Source: Rhodosporidiobolus odoratus (taxonomy: Eukaryota; Basidiomycota; Microbotryomycetes; Sporidiobolales; Sporidiobolaceae). Taken from it: 64,000 bases of DNA. This document shows positions 1 through 11,219 of this stretch, one piece after another. The stretch is taken from assembly GCA_034387635.1 (NCBI GenBank), contig JAOANU010000031.1, forward strand, positions 62,001 through 126,000. The letters run 5' to 3'. Numbering within the stretch: the stretch's first letter is position 1; each line of letters begins with the position of its first letter. The notes below the pieces were generated by a model, which was not told where the DNA came from, did no database searches, and worked only from the letters and a program-made list of their open reading frames with translations. The translations under genes were made by a program, and so were the position numbers.

Positions 1-344
1 ATCGGGAAAAACAGAGAGCGCGACGTCCTCCCGCTTCGTCACAGATCGCCTTCGTACTAGAGCTATCAGTGCTTCGCCCGCTTCAAGAGGTCTCGCGAGC
101 TGCCTCTGGCTGACGGTGGTGCAGAGAGGGAGGAGGAAATTTGACAATCTTTCTTTTCGACCAGGCGGCAAGACTGGGCTGCCCTCTCGTCTTGCTGTCA
201 GGGCAGGACAAGCAGTCTTCTCGAGTGCGTCAGTAGAAGGGTATGCCAGCTCTACAGGTCGGCTGGAGTGAGAATGGGGAAAAGGTGTGGTGGAGGGTCC
301 GACCGCGAGAGCCTTCGCCGTTTCCCGGTTCTCTCTTTCCCTCT

Positions 345-380
<36 letters not shown>

Positions 381-537
381 CTCCTTGGTAGTCTCACTGA
401 CAGAGTAACGTATCCTCCTCATCCTAGTCACCCACTAACCACCACCAATCCCCACCCTCACTCTAGCCACTCAACTACTTCTCCCACTCTCACTACTCTC
501 CGCTTCTTTGTTCTCACCCTACATTCTCCAATTCGTT
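1..537. other. upstream region and probable 5' UTR of the RING/RRM gene
   Basis: No convincing coding sequence. It holds a pyrimidine-rich stretch with a CT/CTTT microsatellite at about 340-385 and an AC/CT-rich leader running to the ATG at 538. Open frames crossing it are low-complexity and look like shadows. Confidence 0.5.
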
Positions 538-3500
538 ATGATCCCTCTCTCCCTTCAACACGCACCTCAGACGCCTCCCCGTCAAGTCAACCAACCCACC
601 CTCGCCAAACCCTCACTCGTTCCTCTCTCGCTCGGATCCTCTTCTCCGATTCCAACTCAACCTCGTCAAGCTAGCTCGGAAGGAGCCCCCGTCAAGCACG
701 CTCACTTTGGACAAGTCGGTGTCGCCGAGCCGGAGAGTCCTAGCAGTGAGTGGAGGAAGATGACCAGGAAGGAGAGGGACCGCGTCTCGAGGAGTGAAGG
801 CAACGGTGAGGAAGGACCCCGGGCTCAGGCAGTCACCGCTGCCGATCAAGGTACGTTGCTAATCTTCTTCCCAGACTGTCGCGCAGTGTCTGACGCCTCT
901 GCTGTCTTCGTCAGGGCCGGCTCCCTCGACTCGCAGTGGCAGGAGCGCCACCTTCAGCAAGGTTGTCTCTTCCGACAGGGCATCTCTGGCTGGGCTCGGA
1001 CAGCCGCAAGCTACGAGCACGGTAGGACCCCTGACCTCCGATAATTTCGCTCTGTATCGCTAAAACTGACCATTTCTTCCCTGGCCCGGCCTTCTCAACT
1101 TGGATTCCTGCAGCCCAACGCCTCCCGCAATAGCTCGTACGTCCCTCCTCACCAGCGCACCCGCAGTCGCTCGGGGTCGTGGGGTCCTCGCAATAAGCCT
1201 GTCAACCCGCTCTCGGCCTTCGACCGTTCCGCCTGTCCCGAAGAGGAAGACTCGTTTTACACGAACTGCTCGTCCCTCTCGATTGGCGCATCCCCGTCTT
1301 CGAGCGCGTACACCACGCCCAACACGAGTCGTTGTTTTGCTTCCCCCGCTCTGGCAAAGCCGTCTCCCGTTGCCTCGCCGCCGACCTCGCCAGTCGCGCT
1401 CATCTCGCGCGGCCCTTACCTCGACCCGACTCGCTTCAAGCACCCCACCGCGATCGAGGAAGAGGACGAACTCGACGCCCTCTCGGCGACGGAAGAAGCA
1501 GCTCTCGCTGGCGACAAGGATGAAACGTCCAACGTCAAGGCCAGCAAAAAGAGCATTGGCTTCGTCCCCCCTCCCGGCATGAAGGAGGAGAACGAGGACG
1601 TCTGCTCCGGTTGCGGCGCCGAGAAGAACCTGGCGTTCATCATTCTCGTAAGTCTGACCATTCCTCCTCGTCTTCGGTGGGATGGTACCCTGACCCCTTT
1701 CCGTTTCCGCAGGTCCCCTGCCGCCACACTCTCTGCCATGTCTGCGTCAACGCCTTGATCAACGGAGCGGCACACAAACCGCCTCGCCCCTCTGATTGCT
1801 TCGCCTGCTCCACGCACGCCGAGTCTTTCATCCCCACCCACGCTGGAGTCGCCGAAAAGAACGGCGGTATCGGCCTCGTGCTGGCGCTCAAGCAAGTCCT
1901 CGAGCTGGAGCAAACGACCATGCCGTCGAACTCGAGACGCGTCTCTCTACCTGCAGAGCCCGTGTCTGCTGAAGAAGCCGAGGGCATTCGCCTCTCTCGC
2001 TCCCGTAGGCGTAGGAGCTCAGTCGTTGCAGCTGCCATCGCCGCCACGATCCTCGTTTCCGCCGAGTCAGGCCCAAGCCGCTTCCGTTCCTCTACGTTCG
2101 GTACGGCTGGCAGCAGCGCTGCCTCGCGTCCTTCCTCTCCCGAGACGGCGGCCAACTTCGGAGTGGCGTCCAACCCCCTCGACTCTGGCACCGCATCTCC
2201 GACCAACCGCAAGTCGGCGGTAGTCCCCGACCTCTTCGGCTACTCACAGCGTGGCTTGGGCTCCGGCTCCGAGGCGGAAGATCACCCCGCGCCGTCCAAG
2301 AACCGCAAGCAGTCTCTCGCCTCTGTCGCCGCGGCGGAACCGTCCATCCCGCCGGCCATTGACTGGCCTGTCGTTCGTCTCGACAATCTCCCTTGGGAGG
2401 TCACCGCTGACGAGGTCGAGCAGTGGGTTGGAGAAGCCAACCTCGCCAGTGATCTCGACGAGGACATGCTCAAGTCGAGGAAAGAGGATGAAGGTGGGCT
2501 GGCCAAGGCGAAGCGGGTCACACTGGCTGTCCACATCCTTTGCAACCGGTGCGTTCGGCTGCTCGTTTCTCCGGTACGTTGCAGCCGCTGACAGTCCCCG
2601 AGCCTTGTCGCCTACAGCGCCGATGGGCGCACCCTCAACCAAGCCTACCTCGAATGCTCGTCGCGCTCCGCCGCCCGCATTATCGTCCGTCTCAAGGACG
2701 GCTCGAAGCTTCGTAACCGCCCGGTGCACGTCTCGCTCTCGAGTCAAGGAGAGTTCCTCACCACTGTGCGTCTTTTCCTTTGACATTGACTTGACCTTCT
2801 CAATTTCGAGCTGACCTTCCTCGTTGTACATTCGCAACCTTGCAGCTCTTCCCTACTTACTCACCCGGCTTCACGACCCTAGAGCCCAACCCGAATCCGA
2901 GGAGCAAGTGGGCCGTCCCCATCCCGCTTCTCCTGCAGACTGAGCTCACAGGTCTGCTCAACCTCTGTCGCCTTGAGGTTCGTTCTCTTACTTCTCCGCC
3001 CATGCCGCCCTCCTCCTGACGACCTACTTTCGTTGCAGTCCGCTCACGCGAAAAAGGTCTGCGAGAGGCCTTACTTCAACATCGTCACGCTGCTTGAAAA
3101 GGTGCGCCTTCGCTTAGTTTCCGTCCTATCTTGGGCCACGCTCACTACACAAGTGCTACCAGATGCCCTGGTCGTACCCGTCGAGCTACAACAGCCAGGC
3201 TATCGTCCGCCTCTTCAACACCGCCTGTGCCGCTATCGAGATCCTTGGCAGCATCAAGCATCAGGTTCGCGAATGGAGGGACATCCTCACCGTTATGGTA
3301 CGCTGCACTATCTTCGTCGTGCCGTCTCGGGTCGCCGCTGATTACAGTGTCTTCTCCCTCGCAGGTCGACGCTATCTTGCATTGTTCCGTTTTCCGCCCC
3401 CAGCAGAAGCAGAAGGCCGTCCGCATCGCTGCCAGTATCGGCTTTCAGCAGCCTACGATGCCTCGCAAGGCACGCCGCTTTTCCTTCTGCTGAGATAGGT

Positions 3501-3915
3501 CTGCTAAGCTGACACTTGCTCTTTGCACCAGTCGTTCAACTCGTCACCCGTCAAATCCAACTCGTTCGAGCTTAACTCCTTCACTCCGTCCTCCCTGAAG
3601 GAAAGCTTCGTCGGCACGGCTCCCGACAAGGCCTTCCTCGCCGCCAAGCAAGCTGAAGGTGGTCTCGTCGACGACGCCCAGCTCGTTGAACTTGGATTGC
3701 CGTCTCCTCGATTCGGTCTTCAAGATGCACCTCAGTCGACCGCTGAAGAGCGCGGCAAACCCGCGACTGTCCCTGGAGGCAACACCGTCGTTCCTCGCCA
3801 CCACCGTCGACGTTCGTCGGTTGCGGCGCAGCTCAACATCGACAAGGCGCTCGTCGAGTCTGTCGCTGCGGCACTTGGCATCTCTCTCGAAGCCTCGGCG
3901 TCGTCGTCGCAGTGA
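538..3915 (+). CDS. RING-finger and RRM-domain protein (putative RNA-binding E3 ligase-like)
   Basis: Ten exons that I could phase end to end (538-850, 915-1021, 1114-1647, 1713-2548, 2618-2765, 2846-2977, 3039-3101, 3163-3297, 3365-3469, 3532-3915), giving 918 residues. A C3HC4 RING is split by the third intron: CSGC, then PCRHTLCHVCV, then CFAC. A Ser-rich linker follows, then an RRM-like fold starting VVRLDNLPWEV and ending with ADGRTLNQAYLECSS and a basic strand RIIVRLKDGS. The C-terminal part is helical and then Ser-rich. RING plus RRM suggests a ubiquitin ligase or scaffold acting on RNA or RNPs; that is inference from domains and no substrate is visible. The start at 538 is the first ATG with sensible downstream coding, though an in-frame ATG lies at 508. 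The ninth intron has a GC donor (3470). Confidence 0.8.
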
Positions 3916-4504
3916 GAAAGGAGGTAGAGTCACACCGCGCTCAGCTGGAAGAAGTGGGTGAGGAACGGAGGGGTTGTACGCTTGCTCGGTTTCGCGCTCT
4001 CTCTCTCCTTTTCTTTCTCCCCCTTCCCCTCGTCGTTTGTCTTTCACCGCTTGTCCCTTTCTTCCCGTCGTTCTTTGCTCTGTCTACGAGCGCGCAGTCA
4101 GTCGTGTGTTAGCCGACTCTGTGCCATCCCCTTCCATCGCTATTTGCATCCCCCTCTCTCCCCCTCTCGTCCGCATCATCGCTTGCAGTACCTTCCTCTC
4201 TCACTCATCATCGCTTGCAGTACCTTCCTCTCTCACTCTCGTCGTGCCTTCTGTGGGTTCTGCATACCCGCTTGTCTATATCGCAGTAGAGCTTTTGCAA
4301 CTATCACTCGCAGTCCATTCAGTGTGTACAAGCGGTCTCGAAACCGAAGGGGGAATCCGGTCGACAGCAAGCGACACGATCATTCTTGCACAATTGACGT
4401 CTTCTACACTGCTTGTACGGATTTGTAACTTTGACATATGCATGAGACGGGAACCGAGGGAGAGGAGCAGTACAACTTGCGAGGGAGAACCACCGAGAGA
4501 ATGC
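3916..4504. other. 3' UTRs between convergent genes
   Basis: Pyrimidine-rich, non-coding. It contains a 32-bp perfect tandem duplication (see repeat entry). No RNA gene recognised. Confidence 0.5.
4175..4238. repeat. 32-bp direct tandem repeat, two copies
   Basis: Two identical adjacent copies (4175-4206 and 4207-4238), each beginning atcatcgcttgcag. It lies in the 3' UTR/intergenic space. Confidence 0.9.
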
Positions 4505-6386
4505 TCAGAACGCCTTGTTCATCAACTGCATGGACAGTTCGACTCCGAGCTGCAGACAAGGGAGCAAATGAGTCAGTTTTGAGTACATGAGAAGTAAATG
4601 GTGAGAAGGACCTACGAAAGTAGCTGCGTTGGCGGGGAAAGCCTGCGTGCGGGGGGGAGGAGGAAAGCGCATAAGTTTTCCAGCCAATCCCTCCGATGAC
4701 GATATTTACAAGCTCCCAGTCCCCCCTCAGCCGCAGTAGAGGGACTGAGGGTCGGCAGCGCTCGGAAGCAGGAGATGAGGAAATAACGACGCACCCTAGC
4801 CATTGCCGGTCCAAAGCCCTTGAAGAGAGCCTTGACCCCGTCGTGCTTGACGGTTTTGACAGCGCAATCGACGAAACCGGAGTAGGTTCCTTCGGGAGCG
4901 CCTTGGAGGCGGGATTTGATGACCTGCGTGGTGGTGGAGGGAAGGGGGGAAACGGGGTTGAGAAGGTCAGCGAGGCGGCGAGGATATCCAGAACACGTCG
5001 CAAACAGACTGGGAGGAGATGAGACAGAGGAGAGGCGACGTACATCAGGAGGAATCGCAAACGTCCACATGGTCACTCCCGCCACTCCACCCGCCACCAT
5101 CACCGCTCCCAAACTCAAACTCGCCGGATCCGTTCCCTCGGGCGTCAGCTTTTTCTTGACATACTCGTACGCGACAAAGTAGGCTGCAGATCCCGGACCG
5201 TCTCGAGCGAGGGTCGCGGTTGTGCCGCGGTAGATGGAGCGGAGACCGCCTTGAGAATAGAGTTTGCGGACGGCGTCGAGGGGGCCGGAGTACAGTTGTT
5301 GACCGCCTTGGCCCTGCATCTGATCGTTGTCGCAAGCGAGAGAGTGAGGACCGTCAGACAGCGAGACTCGGTGTTTAAGCAGAAAAGGTTCAATGCAGGA
5401 AGGGGTGAAGAGGGAGGAACAGCAACGTGCCTGCAAGAGCACCTTGACGCGTTCTACTGGCGCAGCGACCAGAGTGGTTGGGATAGCGGAGAAGAACCCG
5501 GCTGCTGCCAGTTCGCTGTAGGACAAGATAGAGGAAGATCGTGACGGGGTCGCGGCGTAGACGAGTTTCTTCCCCATGGCGTAGCCCTATTAAGTAGAAC
5601 AGCAGGACTCGTCAGTGAACCGCGAGAGCTCGCGAGCGTATAGTGTTAACCAGAGACGTTAGGAGGGCGCGGGAGACAGGAAAAGGGCGGCAAGTGAAGA
5701 GACGACGGTGAAGCGGGACGTACCCAGAAGCTGACTGCGAACATGGGAGTGACTGGCAAGGTATCACAAGCGTCAGTCTCGAGGCGCTTTCCTTACAGCC
5801 ACATGTGCATGTCCTCTAGGTGACGCAACAGCGCAGCGGGGCAGGACAGGAAGAGACCGACCTCCAGCCAGAGGAGCGCCCATTCCGCGGTAGAAGCTGC
5901 TCGTCGAGTGTGTCAGTGGCTACTGAAGAGTCAAGAACCCGGGATCAGGCCAGAGGGAAAGCAGGGCGCACCCCTTTACGCCATCTCTTGCCAAGGTCTG
6001 CCTGACGACATCCAGCGCTCCCGCGTACTGGCCCGGTGCGGCAGTCTGCACGCGTACTTTGACTGTATCGAATGGCTACATTGCGAAGGGACTAAGGTGA
6101 GTGGCAGCTCAGCCCGCGCGACAAACGAAGGAAGTGGGGGGTCGATAGTGAGGGAGAAGGACTGACCTGTCCGACCAGTACGGCCGAGATACCTCCTGCT
6201 CCACCTGACAGGAAGCTCTTTATTCCACCTGTGGAAGACTCTGCTACTTTCTCCTGTTTGGATTTGAGGAGATCGGGACGCTGAGGGGAAGCAGGTGGAG
6301 ATGAGGTGGACGTCGAAGGCTGCGGGAAAGAGTGAGAGTGAGCACGCAGGTTCGAGAGCAGGTACATCCCCAGCTGAACGCACCAT
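4505..6386 (-). CDS. CRC1: mitochondrial carnitine/acylcarnitine carrier
   Basis: Ten exons reconstruct to 324 residues with consistent phases: 6386-6366, 6319-6167, 6075-5972, 5896-5862, 5752-5724, 5586-5431, 5319-5044, 4923-4795, 4642-4616, 4549-4505. It is a three-repeat SLC25 carrier of the inner mitochondrial membrane. The signature helices are PFDTVKVRVQ, PVERVKVLLQ and PPDVIKSRLQ, each followed by loops such as GLRSIYRGTTATLARDGPGS and KALFKGFGPAMAR. The C-terminus, AFPANAATFLGVELSMQLMN, is characteristic of the carnitine carrier branch, which exchanges acylcarnitines for carnitine to feed fatty-acid or acetyl units into mitochondria. The first exon encodes only MVRSAGD, chosen because the intron that follows (gtacct...cccgcag) restores the frame. 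Four exons are under 36 nt. The intron at 5430-5320 has a GC donor. Assignment to the carnitine subtype is by resemblance only. Confidence 0.88.
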
Positions 6387-7149
6387 GCTGAGTTCAAGGT
6401 GTCGTGAGAAAGTGAGAAAATGAGGAAATCAAAGTTGGACGTGTGAAGTTCAATTTCCGGTCACCTCTCGCGCTCTCACATCTCCTCAGATCTACCTAAA
6501 GACCGCGTGGACAGCACTACACTCTTTCAAGTAGAGTGCTGCGACTTGACCGGTGTCGTCGGAAGCCGAAAGGGAGGAGACCGCCAACTTGATCAGTTGA
6601 ACGAGGACGACGGGGAGCAACCACTCATCTAGCACTCTGGGACAAGGTAGACACCACTCCGCACACTCTCTGACTCTGCCTGAACACGCTCACCTATTTC
6701 GTTCGTGGGCAGATGCCGGCTTCGCTGCCTTGTCCGCCTTCTCCCGCTGGTTTCCCATGATCCACCGCTTCTATCGCTCTGCCGAACTGCGCCAGCACCT
6801 CCTGGCTTTCGGACTGCTCCTCATTCCGCTTAGCCACGCACGCCCTCACGGCGGACGTCTCATTGATCGACAGCCCGGACCCCGTCCGACCTTCTCGCGA
6901 TGCCTTGTCGCCTCATCCTCCTATTTCCTCTCACTGAGACTTTTCCCGCAGACTCCTCTGCGCTGCCAACCGTTATGAATCCCCTCAACGCAATCTACGG
7001 CTGCCCGAGGCCGCGACCCGCAAGGACTCGCCGCGGAGGCGCAGCGTTTGTGGGCTGAAGCGCTGAGCGTCGAGTACTCCTGGGCTTTGCTGCTGCCTCT
7101 TTCCCTTCTGTTCGCTCGCTGTTGCTCGCCTCGACGACTCTAGGACAGA
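6387..7149. other. divergent promoter region
   Basis: Lies between the start of the carnitine carrier (-) and the 7-TM gene (+). An open frame at 6730-6978 is rich in S/L/R and has no neighbour it could splice to convincingly; I treat it as leader sequence. No other feature seen. Confidence 0.4.
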
Positions 7150-9147
7150 ATGGACACCATACAGACGATCACAACAGAGGAGCAGCTCGTCGCCTTCCTC
7201 GTGCGTTTTATCTCTGTTCCTGTCCAGCCGGGGTTCACTTCCACTAACTTGCTGCTGGGACAGGCGAACTCGCTCCCGTTGCTCCCGAAGGGTGTCAACC
7301 CGTACGTCTACCTGCGACAGCAGGTTGACTCCGTTGGTGGAGGCGCACAGCCGGCGTCGACTGTGCCGTTACTGATCGCATGCATCGTTGCAGACGGAAT
7401 GTACGTTCACCTGCTCTTGTCCTTCAGCATGAGCGTCGGCTTCGTGATTTCCAGCCGCTCACCAAGTGATTGTACCCCCAGCCTCGTCTTGCTGTTCCTC
7501 ATACTTTTCATTCTGCGCATGCGAAATCGCACGTTCTGGCTCGCCCGAGTGGTCAACGTCGACCGAGGAAGAGGCTACCTACTCTTCCATTACCAGAATG
7601 CCTGGTGCATTCCGGTCGTCCTCATGCTGGCGACCTTGCAAATCTTGATGACGTGCGTCTTCTTCTGCCGTTCACCCAAAAGCTTGTTGACTGACTCTCC
7701 CGACGAAAAGATGCCTCTACTACTCTAATCATGGTCACCTAGTGAAGCCGCTTTTCGCGGCGGCTTGCTTTCCATGGTGAGCTCGGGATTGTTATTTTCT
7801 TCTGCTGCTTGGACTGCACTAACGCGCCCCATTCCTGCAGGCTAGGAGGCGTGACTTCTATGATTCTAGCCACCTGGACTCTTACGACTACCTGTAAGCT
7901 GAGCCTCCAACCTGCTGGTCTTTTCTGTACTGATCCCTTCTGGCCCTGCAGATATACTCCATCGCCGGACCTACGCCACCAAAGGCGCCGTCCCTTTCTA
8001 CTTCTCCTCGCCATTCATCACCATCGCCTTTCTCAGCTTGACCGCAGCCTATATCGCGATCAGCTGCTACTTCGGTTCGCGTGCGGACTGGCTCTGGAGA
8101 AACTTTATCGACTCGTTTTTGACGGCGGAGGCTCGACTAATCCGAGCTGCTCAGGAGTACTCGGGGACTATCGAGACCGACGACCTGCGAGCAGTGGCGC
8201 CCAGCATGCTTGCCATGGTTAGGGACCTCGACCGCCTCATCTTGTACGTCCCTTTGTCTTGCTAAGCTACGCAGGATTGGCTAACTTCGAATCTCGCAAC
8301 CTCATAGCTGGTACCGAGGCGCCTTCCTCGTCAACGGCGCCGTCGCAATCGCCTTCCTCTTCTACTTCGCCATCATCAGCTTGGTCTACATTGCCGCCCT
8401 TCGGCAAAGTCTACGAGAATTCGCTGGCAAGTCAGCCACCGGCGTGGCTATGTTCCAAAAATCTCTGCGGGGTCTTATTGCCGTCACGACGTCTTTCGGG
8501 TTCTTCATCCCGGTTTTAGCCGCCGACGCTTTCTGGGTTCGTTGAACTTTCTCCTCTACATCTGTGCGCCTGTGCTGACCCGATTGTTCAGGTTGCATTT
8601 TCTGCTCGTAAGATAATCGCAAGCCCGTCAAGCGTCTACGCCGAACTCTCCTTCATCATTCCAATGTACGTCTTGTCTACTCCTTGCCCAGCCGAGCTCC
8701 TCTCACCTTTACGTCTTGCGCAGTTTCACCTGTATCTTCGCCTCAACCCTCGCCGTCCTCCTCATGCTCTACCAAACCCTCTCCAAACAGGCCCCAAAGT
8801 CGCCCGAAACAGCTTGCGCCCCCGGTCCCGCCACGTCCCTCCCAACCTCTACTTCCTATGCTCAACTAGCTCACCACTACACTCATTTCGCGCTCGCCGC
8901 TTCAGAGCCTCTACCTTCTCTCGCCTATCTGTCCGCCGCAGCGGGTAGTACGAAACTCGACCTCGCAGCGCCGTTCGAGGACCTCGAACTCGCCGTGGTA
9001 GGGGACGAACAAAGCGAGGGCAAGCACGGGTTCACTGTCAATGTCAGTAGGCAGGAAGTGAAGGTGGTTACGTTGGCGAGGGAACCTTCGAGACCATCTT
9101 TGGAGGCGGAGGCGATGGAGGATCGGGGGTTGAAGTGGTATAATTGA
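7150..9147 (+). CDS. seven-transmembrane fungal protein, family unknown (paralog of 59882-61486)
   Basis: Multi-exon gene starting MDTIQTITTEEQLVAFL, with an intron at 7201-7263. Then come PLLPKGVNPYVYLRQQV and a run of hydrophobic segments: VPLLIACIVADG, SLVLLFLILFILRM, WCIPVVLMLATLQILM, WLGGVTSMILATWTL, PFITIAFLSLTAAYIAI, LVNGAVAIAFLFYFAII, LIAVTTSFGFFIPVLAADAF and FTCIFASTLAVLLMLY. A long hydrophilic cytosolic-type tail follows, ending RGLKWYN. The topology resembles receptor-like 7-TM proteins but I recognise no named family. The splice junction around 7652-7742 is not resolved: the obvious donor (gac|gtgcgt) and acceptor (acctag) leave the frame one base off, so there is an unusual donor, a missed exon or a sequence error. 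Function unknown. Confidence 0.65.
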
Positions 9148-9955
9148 TTGAGCTTGAAAATGGGGGGGGCGCGAGAAGGGGAGGATACACGGTTGGACAG
9201 TCTTTATCATGTTTTGTAACACTCTTCTTTCACGGCTTATATACCGGGACTTGGACATTCGGGCGAGCCGAAGTGAGCGTTAAGTAGATGCGGTATGGTA
9301 GGAACAGTTGGGAAGGTCCGGTGCAAGGTATGGTTTCCAGTGCCTGATGAGTGCAACGCAGAGCTCCAAAAGGGCGCACCGCTGCATTGCCAGATCGCTC
9401 CACGTTTGGGAGAGAGGGAGAATGGAAAAGCTCTTGAGGGACCTCGCAAGCTTGACGACGATGAACCTGCATTGCGGTCCGAGTCGGCTCGCCGGGGGAA
9501 GCGGCGCAGCGGACGATAGAAGGCATGCATGCCAGAGTCCCAGAAGACAAGGGGACACCAAGAGAGGGAGACCAAGTTTTTTTTTTTCTCTCGTCTTCTC
9601 GCTTTCCGGTACATGTACCTGTCTGCCTCTACGCGCACGCAGATGCAATGGTCCAGCGCGGAGCGGTACAGCTCTACAGTCCGTCCGCTGGCAGCTGCAC
9701 GCGGACAGCGCCGCGATGTGACGAGTAGCAAGGTAAACGGGAAGTAGAGGCAGAAACTGAGTCTGAGCACCTCGCAAGCGTGCGCAGCCCACCAACCCTC
9801 TTCCGCGCTCCCCTCTCGACGCGACCTGCAACTCTCGAACGCGCGGGCAGAGGGAGAGAGAGAGAGGAAACGATGGTCCCGTAGAATTCCATCGCAACCG
9901 CCCTGACCGCCCGAGAAGAATGAGAGAAAAAACAACGCAGTGTGAATCCCCGAGT
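9148..9955. other. intergenic, convergent 3' ends
   Basis: About 800 bp between two convergent genes. Several overlapping open frames exist on both strands but none has domain-like sequence. No RNA gene or repeat recognised. Confidence 0.4.
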
Positions 9956-11219
9956 TTACTTCTTCTTGCCCTCGGTAGCCTTCTTGACCTTGGCAGTACC
10001 GCGGAACTTCTTGGCTGCGCACGCAGAGACAACCGTGAGTGGGAAAGAGTAGAAACGGGCAAGGGGAAAAAGGGAGACGGACCGCGGTTCTTGCGCTCCT
10101 TGCGGAGCTTGCGACCGGCACGCTCCTTCTTCTCGGCGAGACCGAACTGTAGAAGGCGACAGGAAGCGTCAGGAGGCGCAGGAAGGGCGAGAAACGGCCA
10201 TAAACCGAAAAAGATGCGCAAGTCGCCACAAAGTGCTGGAAATCGCGGCGGCGAGGATGAAAATACGACTAGCGACAGTACTTACGCGGACAAGTCGGTA
10301 TCTCGGTTCGAAAGCGAGCGCACTACCGGCTCGTGCGCGTCAGCCACAGTACGAAGATCCATGGAAAAGGAAAACGGGAACATACTCCTTGGAGTCGTAG
10401 ATGAGGGCAAAGCCAGTCGACTTGCCACCACCGAACTGAGTCCTGAACCCGAAGACGATGACCTGCTCCTTGGGGGCCTTGTACATGGCCGCGAGCTTGT
10501 CACGGAGCTCGTCCTTGCTGACGTTGGCGCGGGTGGGGTGGAGGACGTCGACGACCATCTGCTTGCGCTGAAGCAGACGGTTCGTGAGGAACTTGCGGGT
10601 GCGGAGGGTCACAGCGCCGGTGGGGTCCTGAGGCGGGTGGAGCGGATAAGGAATATTGGCGGGGTTCGAGAAGTCGAGGAAGTGGGGAGGAGGTCAAGGT
10701 CGAGAGGTGCGAGTCGGGTTGCGGTGGCGGCATGATGCAGAGCGAGTGTTGTAACGAGCAGTTGGTCAGCCTCACCGCTCTGATAGGAAAGGAGAGGTTT
10801 ACTGCTGTAGCCCCATACCGCCCGCTCACGACCCGCCGTTGCCAATTTCACGTCTCGACGCCTTGCTCGCCTGTCCTGCATGCGAACCGTGCTATACAGG
10901 TTCAGCCATGCCCCCTGGGCGAGTCCCGACGCGGCCGAGGGTGTATGGACGAGCCGCAATTCCCCCTCCTCCGCCATGCCATCTCGCCCATGTCTCGTCT
11001 GCCATGTCCTCTGCGGGTTCCGTTCCTGCTCGTGCGTGCTCCAGAGCCATCGTTTGTGCGCATCCGGGGCTGGTTGGAACGCCCAGGGACCTTGGAGGCG
11101 AGATGTCGGGTAGACTCGAGTTTTCGAGCTCGAGGCCAAGTCGGTGATCACGTCCAACGGTGACAGTTGAAGGAGGCGGGGGGGCTAGGGAGGGGTGTAC
11201 AGGGAGTATAGCTGACCAT
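9956..11219 (-). CDS. RPS24: 40S ribosomal protein eS24
   Basis: Five exons (11219-11217, 10627-10386, 10322-10286, 10146-10083, 10014-9956) give 134 residues, the usual eS24 length. Diagnostic segments are [79 protein letters not shown] and the basic tail [15 protein letters not shown]. It is a structural protein of the small ribosomal subunit. All exons from the second on are secure. The start is inferred: no usable in-frame ATG lies next to exon 2, whereas an ATG at 11219 in a caccATG context is followed at once by a gtcagc donor. The first exon would then be the initiator codon alone, followed by a 589-nt intron. Confidence 0.9.

Noticed and set aside
243..674. 143-codon open frame at the left end
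   Set aside because: It is mostly microsatellite-encoded Ser/Leu/Phe and His/Pro/Thr runs and overlaps the real first exon in another frame.
10500..10829. Alternative eS24 start in a nearer ATG (about 10734, [10 protein letters not shown])
   Set aside because: It is in the wrong frame relative to the eS24 coding exon and reads through what must be intron.
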